From Phragmites australis (taxonomy: Eukaryota > Streptophyta > Magnoliopsida > Poales > Poaceae), in assembly GCF_958298935.1 (NCBI RefSeq), contig NC_084923.1:6326501-6390500 (forward strand): a stretch of DNA of 64,000 nucleotides. The letters are read 5' to 3'. The notes beneath the pieces are model-generated. The model was not told the DNA's origin. It worked only from the letters and a program-made list of their open reading frames with translations, and ran no database searches. Positions 58,182 through 64,000 of this stretch are shown here, one piece after another. Both the position numbers and the translations under genes were made by a program. Numbering within the stretch: the first letter of the stretch is position 1; every line of letters starts with the position of its first letter.

Positions 58182-58598
58182 GGACTCACAGAATCGCAAG
58201 AATTGCACAAGAAGCAAAGGGAAGTCGTTGCCTCCTTCAAGCCGATCTTTCCACCACCCTCGCACGACAAGCGCTGCAGCCGACCGCCAAACTACGCCCT
58301 TGCTGGGTTGTGGGGGATGCGTGAAGCAGCCACCCCACTGACGAGAGCTCCACTGTGGGAGGCGTAGGAACCAGCGGTGGTGCGTGAAGGAGGCACGCGA
58401 AGCGTGGGATGAGCGCGGGATCGAGGATTTCGTCGACTGGGAGTCTGATTGTGGTTCTCTACATCTTGCGAGCTCGAAAGCGTTTTTTTGGATGTAGCTA
58501 TTTTTAAAATATTTTTGGGTTTTTGTTAGAGGAATTTTTAGCTCATGTATCCAAAGTTTAGCTATTAGAATTGGTATTGGTATCTGTTGGAGTTGCCT

Positions 58599-58864
58599 AA
58601 AAAAATTAACTCTAGCATGCTCAAATATAATATTTTACCTCGTTAATTCCTCAACCGGACGGCTATCCAAAGCGTGCTGGGTTGGTGGAGTGCACCTAGC
58701 GAAAACCATGCACATTTACGCCTTCTGCCTCGGCTCTGTGCTTTTAAACACCTCTGCCTCCCTCAGCGCACCTCTACACTCTGCTTCTCTCCGACTCCTT
58801 CCTCTCACGCTCTCTCCTTCAGCGGCAGTGCTGGTACACAGCTAGCTCGCAGGAGAAACCGGCC
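58599..58864 (+). promoter_or_regulatory. Promoter and 5' leader of the CASP-like gene
   Basis: An AT-rich caaatataatatttt (58622-58636) and a ttttaaacacc (58742-58752) are candidate TATA-like elements. They are followed by a C/T-rich leader (ctctgcctccctcagc and later cttctctccgactcc), typical of grass 5' leaders, with no clear upstream ATG frame. The upstream boundary is the transposon end at 58598. Confidence 0.5.
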
Positions 58865-61143
58865 ATGAGGCAAGGAGGAGGTGGAGGAACCGACGGGGTC
58901 AGCCCCGGCAACGTCCCGGTGTGCTACTACGGCTCCGCGGGGCGCGTGCCGGCCGCGCTGGAGCGGCGGTTGCGCGCCGCGGAGGTGTTCATGCGGTGCG
59001 CGGCGTGCGGGCTCGCGGTGCTCGCTGCGGCGCTGCTCGGTGCCGACCGCCAGACCCGCGTCTTCTTCTCCGTGGAGAGGGTCGCCCGGTACACCGACAT
59101 GCAGTCCCTCGTGTAAGCCCCTTCGTCAGCACCTCAACTTTCCCTTCCTCCCCCATTTAAGTAGCGGGAAATTCTCTCCCTTTCATGGCCTCATGCAGCA
59201 GCAAGCGATTCTTTTTTTACTTTCTTTATTTCTGTGCAAACTTCTCCACAAGTACGCATGCTCACAAGTCACAAATCTTAGTACGGTGATATTCCTTTTC
59301 CAGCGTCGTTACCCGGGAAAATTATTTGTTCCCACTGGTCACGGACGCGAACTACTACTAATTGTGATCCTAGAGCGAGGAAGTGGAGTAGTCACTGCTC
59401 AGTGGGTGATTTAAGTTTATGTCCCAGTACTTACCACTCCCATTACAAGGCACGTCTGATGAGTGGTGGCCACTTAGCAAGTAAAGAAAGCTTCCTTGAT
59501 TTGGTGTCCCGGCTAGGTTAAGCTTACCACTCTTCACCACACATGGCGTCACCAAACTATCGGCACACCGGCGTGAAATGTAGTTGTGGAGAAGTAGAGA
59601 GATTCAGAGATTAATGGCAAGGCTAGCGACCAACCACACGTACGGTGAAGCAGAGTAAACAGCCGCTTAAAGCTGCAGCAGAGGCATGCACGGTTGGGCA
59701 AGTTTATTTCCTTGCCGGCCGGTTGGAGCAGAGGACCCATACACACACTTGCCAGTTGCCACCGCTGAACCAGGAAGCTGGACGTGCACGGGCAGACCCG
59801 GCCGTGGTTCGCATGGAAGGAGGCCGTGGTGCCGTACCCAGAGTAGCAGCTGCCCTGCTTTAAATGGTGCTGGTTGCCCTCGTCGGTGTCGCCGTTTTTT
59901 TTCTTTCGAGTGAAATGGGTACAAGTGGTTCCGGATCTTCGGTGCTTTCACTGCGATGGAGAGTAACGATTGACAACTACCACGTGGTGGCTGCCTGATG
60001 CAGTGTTAATGGTTAGATCATTCATGACCACGCATGAATGTGACCTACTTCTCGTCCAAATACGGAACTTCAATAGGAGTAGTACTTTTTTTACACTTGT
60101 GAATAGTGCTCTCCCTCTCTTCCTCCCTCTCCTCATAAATGTCATGGATTGCATACAGTTAATATTTTTAAACTTTAGTTATAAATTATTTTTTATTATT
60201 GAGTTTGTATATTAAAAATGATAAAGATATAGTTGTCTCAAAAAGTAGTTTCGTAGTAGATAAGTTGCTATATATAAGCATGTTATATAAAATAATAGTA
60301 GTCAAAGATATGTATTGAGGTCATATCAATGTTTAAAATTGTGACTGAAGGGAGTTTTTTTTTGTCTTTTTAATTCTCATGGTCTACGAAAGTAGCTTTG
60401 GCTATACTTTTTATAAATTGGTACCGGGACCTAGTGATAAATTAAGTACTGTTTTTGAAAAAAAATTTAGTAATATAATTTTCTTCATTTTATCAATGTC
60501 AGATAAAACATACTGAGTAGTAATATCAGTGCTACACCGAAATGCAAATGATGCAGTAGTCTATGATCAGTGTGATTTACTTATTAATGATGCAGTAGTC
60601 TATGATCACTGTTGGCAGTCAACAGTGATCAATATTAATAAATATGCACTGACATATTCGTAGCACTACTATTTGTTTTCACTTCATAGTTAGTGTCATC
60701 GGCGCTGTCCACATTTACAACTGCCAGGAGGACCATCTTCGTAATGTAGCATGGAATCGTGTAACATTCAAAGCACTGACATATTGAAGAGCTAACAAAG
60801 GCCACAAAGTAGGTGAATTTTTTAAAGCCACATGGAGTACATATATCCCATAATCTCAAAAGAAATTCCCTGAAATACGGTACTCCAAATTTTTCACTAC
60901 GTCTTCAGAACCAACGATTTGAAATTATGAGTGGCTTCGTAACAAACAGAAATTTGAGCGAAGAAACAGAAAGAACACGTTGATGAAGAAGTTGATTTGC
61001 TGCTTTGCAGATTTTTGGTTATAGCAAATGGGATTGCAGCGTGTTATAGCCTGCTCCAGGGGGCGAGGTGCTTGGTGAGCGTACTGACAGGTGGTGTCCT
61101 CCTCAGTAGGCCCATGGCATGGGCTATCTTCTCTTGTGATCAG
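58865..61143 (+). CDS. CASP-like membrane protein (CASPL2 type), first two exons; 3' exon outside window
   Basis: CASP-like proteins are four-span plasma-membrane proteins related to the Casparian strip scaffold proteins. Exon 1 is 58865-59112 and exon 2 61011-61143. Together they are 381 nt, exactly 127 codons in frame, with a phase-2 junction at Val83 (GT|A). The N-terminus is Gly-rich and cytosolic. TM1 is about 41-60 ([20 protein letters not shown]), the extracellular loop is [20 protein letters not shown], and TM2 starts at about 80 with [20 protein letters not shown]. The segment [13 protein letters not shown] leads into TM3. This block order matches the family; the usual length is about 190-210 aa, so TM3/4 remain. 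Exon 2 is followed by a GC donor (cag/gcaagt). No last exon was found up to 63999. The first ATG after the leader was used. Confidence 0.85.
59113..61010 (+). other. Intron 1 of the CASP-like gene
   Basis: 1.9 kb, GT...TTTGCAG. Contains a 39-bp direct repeat (aatgatgcagtagtctatga at 60547 and 60586) and AT-rich sequence at 60160-60520. Open frames inside it are short and not conserved-looking. Confidence 0.7.
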
Positions 61144-61860
61144 GCAAGTATTCATCCATAATTGTCACCATCAGCTTTTTATAGTTATTTGATCTCTGTC
61201 GCTATGTTCTTGCATGTGTGTTATTTGTCACTCTCAAGGGGTTACTGTTCAGCTATCATGTCTAAATTTTAGGTGTAAATGCTGCAGTTCCGTAGCGTTC
61301 GAGCATTTGAATATGTTTTGTACTGTTCATACGGAATGTGATGGAGACATAAAGTAAAATCTTACCCAAAGTTATTAATCAACGTTACGATTAGTGTTCT
61401 TAAGAAAAATTCTTGTGATGAAAAAAAACAAAGCAGTCATTTCCCGCATCCTTTTTTCCTAGAACATGTTAATTTGTGTGTATTTTTTGGGTCATTTTCC
61501 AATTTCGTAAGGCCTAGTACAGACTGCAAGTTGCAATCGGTTATCGGTACTTCATTTTTGTGAGAAAACTATGCTTGCACAAATCATGTAGTAATCTCTT
61601 CAGCTTCATTCTGTGTTGGACAACTCTGATATTCACAGAGTAATATGCCAATAGATATTTTCGTGACAGAATGAAAAAGGATAAAAATAACACACCATGT
61701 AATTTATTGCTGGATGTGTCAAAACGTTGATAGGAACAACACTTGTGTTGCTTGTCAAAGGAGAAAAGTTTGCCGACACTGACCTTTTTTAAGGAAATAC
61801 TGACCTTTAAAAGAGAAGAAAAAGAGTCTGTTGAGGGTTAGTATCTGATAATGATTTTAA
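61144..61860 (+). other. Start of CASP-like intron 2 (GC donor)
   Basis: AT-rich non-coding sequence following the gcaagt donor. No TM3/TM4 coding segment is visible in any frame. Confidence 0.5.
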
Positions 61861-62870
61861 GGTATACCAGTAGATAGATGTATGAACAACGTTTGCGGTA
61901 TGTGTATATTTGTGATGAATTCAAGAACACATGAGTTATTCAGGTTCAGATCTTTCGAAGGATAACAATCTTACATCCTGTGTATTTTGTTATCAGTGTT
62001 TGTAAACTGGTTACAGATTAGTCCTCATCTCCTTAATGTTAGACTCGTTCTTCTCTTTATATACAAGAGAAAGAGAATTTACAAATGGGTCTAAAAGCAG
62101 TCGACTCATCTTTCTAAACCTTTTGCCCTTAGGCTATTATAATAGACAATGCATGTGCCTTTTTTTGCCCTGATGAAACTATCGAGCCTGTCCCATCTGC
62201 TGGACACCTTCACGTTTACCTCACCTCAGTCAGGCGATCTGTCGTATCCCATCATCGGTCTCGTATGTGTGCCTGTGAAGTAGCCTGACACGCCTGCGCA
62301 TCTGTCCCATAGCGTTTAATGCTACCTCTGCACCGATCACGATTTGTCCGCTAGTGAGGAGTGCCTAAGGAAGGAAAAACACTTGAGTGAAAATCATTTA
62401 ATGAGAATGGACTGGTTTAATGAGTACCTATCCTGCGACCAGTAAAGGCTGATTGGAGATCTCTTTATGTGGTAAGGATCTTGATCGTGAAGACGCCGAC
62501 TGGTTACGTGGTGGGACTCTAGTCTAGGAAAAAATCTTCTGCCAACAGGTATTAGCTAGTGTGGACCCTTAGAACGAGGACCTTATTCTATACACCGACA
62601 GTAGCTCCAAGCTACTCTACAGATGTGGTGGTCTGAGCAGTTTGCTGCATGGTCGTGGGTGGACATGGTCGTACTACCTAGGTCCTAGGTCAACATGAGT
62701 TTACCCTGGGAGTAGCCATAAACGTAATCCACTTTCGTCGCGGACCCATAAAACCGTATCTCGAGGGGAGGTTTTAAACTTCCAAAGAGAGAAACATTGT
62801 GTGAGGGAGAGAGATTGATTTTCACCGGATCTGAGGAAATTTTAGTCCCCAAACCGCGGTCTTTTGAATT
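61861..62870 (-). mobile_element. LTR of the Gypsy element (tentative)
   Basis: Non-coding sequence downstream (minus strand) of the decayed pol region, with a TATA-like GTATATAAAG on the minus strand at about 62067-62058. Position and TATA fit a 3' LTR. The ends were not identified, nor was a polypurine tract or a second copy. Confidence 0.35.
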
Positions 62871-63999
62871 TTAAGACGACTGAGCTTCGTGCAACAGTTG
62901 GGATATCACGTTGGTCCTATAAATTTGAAAATCAAAGCTTGCCCACGAAGCCTTATTACCACCGTTATCTCCTACGATATATGTCACCTCCACGTTAATC
63001 CTAATTCCATCATCATGTTGAGCATATTTTCTCACATGTGCGAGAACTTCATTGGGGTCAAGCCATGTCTTGATCTCTTCAGGTATTTTTATATGGCCAG
63101 GTTGCAGACCGAGCCAGCTACAGAGAGCTCCTACCATATTATAGGATCCCTCCCTCTTGGGGAGGAGCCTATTATGACCTGCCTTATTCCTGGACTCATT
63201 TGAGGTCGAGGTTGCCTACGGTCAGCGTTCGCTTTTACACCCTATGGTTGCGGTAGCACCTGAGGCTCTACTGGTATCAGGCTGCCTAAATTTTGAGCAC
63301 GTTCGCGGGACTCTTTGCTCGGGTTTGTATTATCCTACCGCCGCGCCTCTTGGTCGACTCACGAGTAGTAGGTCATACTAGGCGATGTGCGCCCTCTGAC
63401 TGGCGAATTGAGTCCCATTTTTTTTCGTAATTATGAAGCTTCGACGGTCAAATCACACTAACATTGCTTGTGTGAACTTAATCGCTGTTGTAGTGGCGAA
63501 TTTCCTAACATGCATGGTCTTGATCCCCTTAGTGAATTAGCTGATTGCCATGAACAAGAATGCAAGACCGCTTAGGGCTTTTAGGGAATGGTCCCATGAT
63601 AACGAGCCCTAATATAATAAAAGGACAAGAGAGTGGTACGATTTGATGTGCTTGGGTTGTTAGTTTGGTATGTCAGCCATGATTCTTACATAATCCGAAC
63701 CGTTTCACCGGCTCGCAAGCATCCTAGAAGGTCGTGGGCCAATAGAATCCCAACTCTAACATTTTCCCGATCAGAGTGCGGTATGAAGCGCGACCACCAC
63801 ATATACCTCTGAGGATGTCGGGGAACACTGCGCTCTCCCCTTCATGAGTGATGTATTTCAGTAAAAGATTGTTACTCCTTTGGCGATAGAGGCGTCCCGC
63901 TACCAAAGATTATGTGTTCCTACCACGTGACCCTTTCTGCTGACCCATCATTGTTAAGCGCTGTTTGATTTTAAAGATAGTTTAAGATCTGATCCATCC
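62871..63999 (-). pseudogene. Gypsy retrotransposon pol (integrase region), decayed, runs off the right edge
   Basis: On the minus strand 63906-63724 encodes an integrase zinc-binding segment: GRLYRQRSNNLLLKYITHEG, then DILRGICGGRAS and TLIGKMLELGFYWPT. This fits the Gypsy pattern LYRRG..G.LL.C...EEG...L..IH.G.CG.H...R.L..KA...GFYWPT. Below it, frame-shifted pieces of the integrase core are readable (FTKGIKTMHVRKFATTTAIK near 63530 and NGTQFAS near 63410), with many stops. A further open frame (63137-62871) may be the degraded C-terminal end of pol. It lies within the apparent last intron of the CASP-like gene or marks where that gene is broken. Confidence 0.78.
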
Positions 64000-64000
64000 A

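Larger units (their letters stand above)
56543..58598. mobile_element. 2.06-kb element with inverted ends carrying a gene fragment
   Basis: The left end reads AGGACATCTCCAACAGACTCC (21 bases at 56543-56563), and the right end read inward AGGCAACTCCAACAGATACC, an imperfect inverted pair of a kind common on grass DNA transposons. No clear target duplication was found, so the class (Mutator-like or other) is open. The left half is AT-rich and contains a 91-bp tandem array. The right half carries a spliced minus-strand gene fragment. The right end is only about 265 bp from the CASP-like start codon, so the element borders or lies within that promoter. Confidence 0.5.

Noticed and set aside
1..64000. 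tRNA, rRNA, CRISPR, operon or phage-type features
   Set aside because: No cloverleaf-forming tRNA, rRNA segment or spacer-repeat array was seen. Gene structure is plant nuclear, so bacterial features are not expected.

Overview
The window is a transposon-rich stretch of a plant nuclear genome, almost certainly a grass (Poaceae). The evidence is spliced genes with small GT-AG introns, a GC-rich first exon in the CASP-like gene, and dense grass-type repeats: CACTA elements with CACTA...TAGTG ends and subterminal motif arrays, Tourist and hAT MITEs, hAT remnants, solo LTRs, Gypsy fragments, a SINE and L1 tails. No genus can be named from the sequence alone. Every call here was made by reading; no database search was run.

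Layout. 1-14 kb is mostly repeats: a Copia-type LTR end, a minus-strand LTR-like block holding a Tourist MITE, a non-autonomous CACTA (4837-6549), and a 5-kb element with inverted ends (7895-12969) that contains a Gypsy LTR/gag fragment and two tandem arrays. 14128-21103 is a decayed autonomous CACTA. Its TNP2 transposase is cut by a Copia-type solo LTR, and a hAT element lies in its left part. 22603-28675 is the main intact gene, a 13-coding-exon sulfate transporter of plant group 3 (658 aa, SulP membrane domain plus STAS). Intron 2 carries about 2.1 kb of LTR-like sequence and intron 3 a tRNA-type SINE with perfect 14-bp duplications.

28.7-41 kb holds the transporter 3' end, a PPR pseudogene (30750-32130), a CACTA with an exact 3-bp duplication, a 5'-truncated L1 with a 16-bp duplication, and a compact minus-strand gene for a 128-aa protein (35431-35817) with its own TATA box. 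Two GC-rich blocks near 39 and 40.5 kb have no recognisable product. 41-53 kb contains a very long foldback element (split by a hAT copy), two decayed CACTA elements that share internal motifs, a solo LTR and LTR-like sequence. 53.6-55 kb is a poly(A) retroposon carrying an in-frame 111-bp tandem duplication and a hAT MITE.

56.5-58.6 kb is an element with inverted ends that carries a spliced two-exon gene fragment. It abuts the promoter of a CASP-like (CASPL2-type) membrane protein gene starting at 58865. That gene's first two exons fit perfectly; exon 2 is followed by a GC donor, and the last exon is not in the window, which ends in a decayed Gypsy element. The genes are unrelated single loci and form no pathway or cluster. 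No previously undescribed biological system was identified. The most unusual structures are the foldback, the GC-donor intron, the transposase interrupted at a single identifiable codon, and the element-borne gene fragment.
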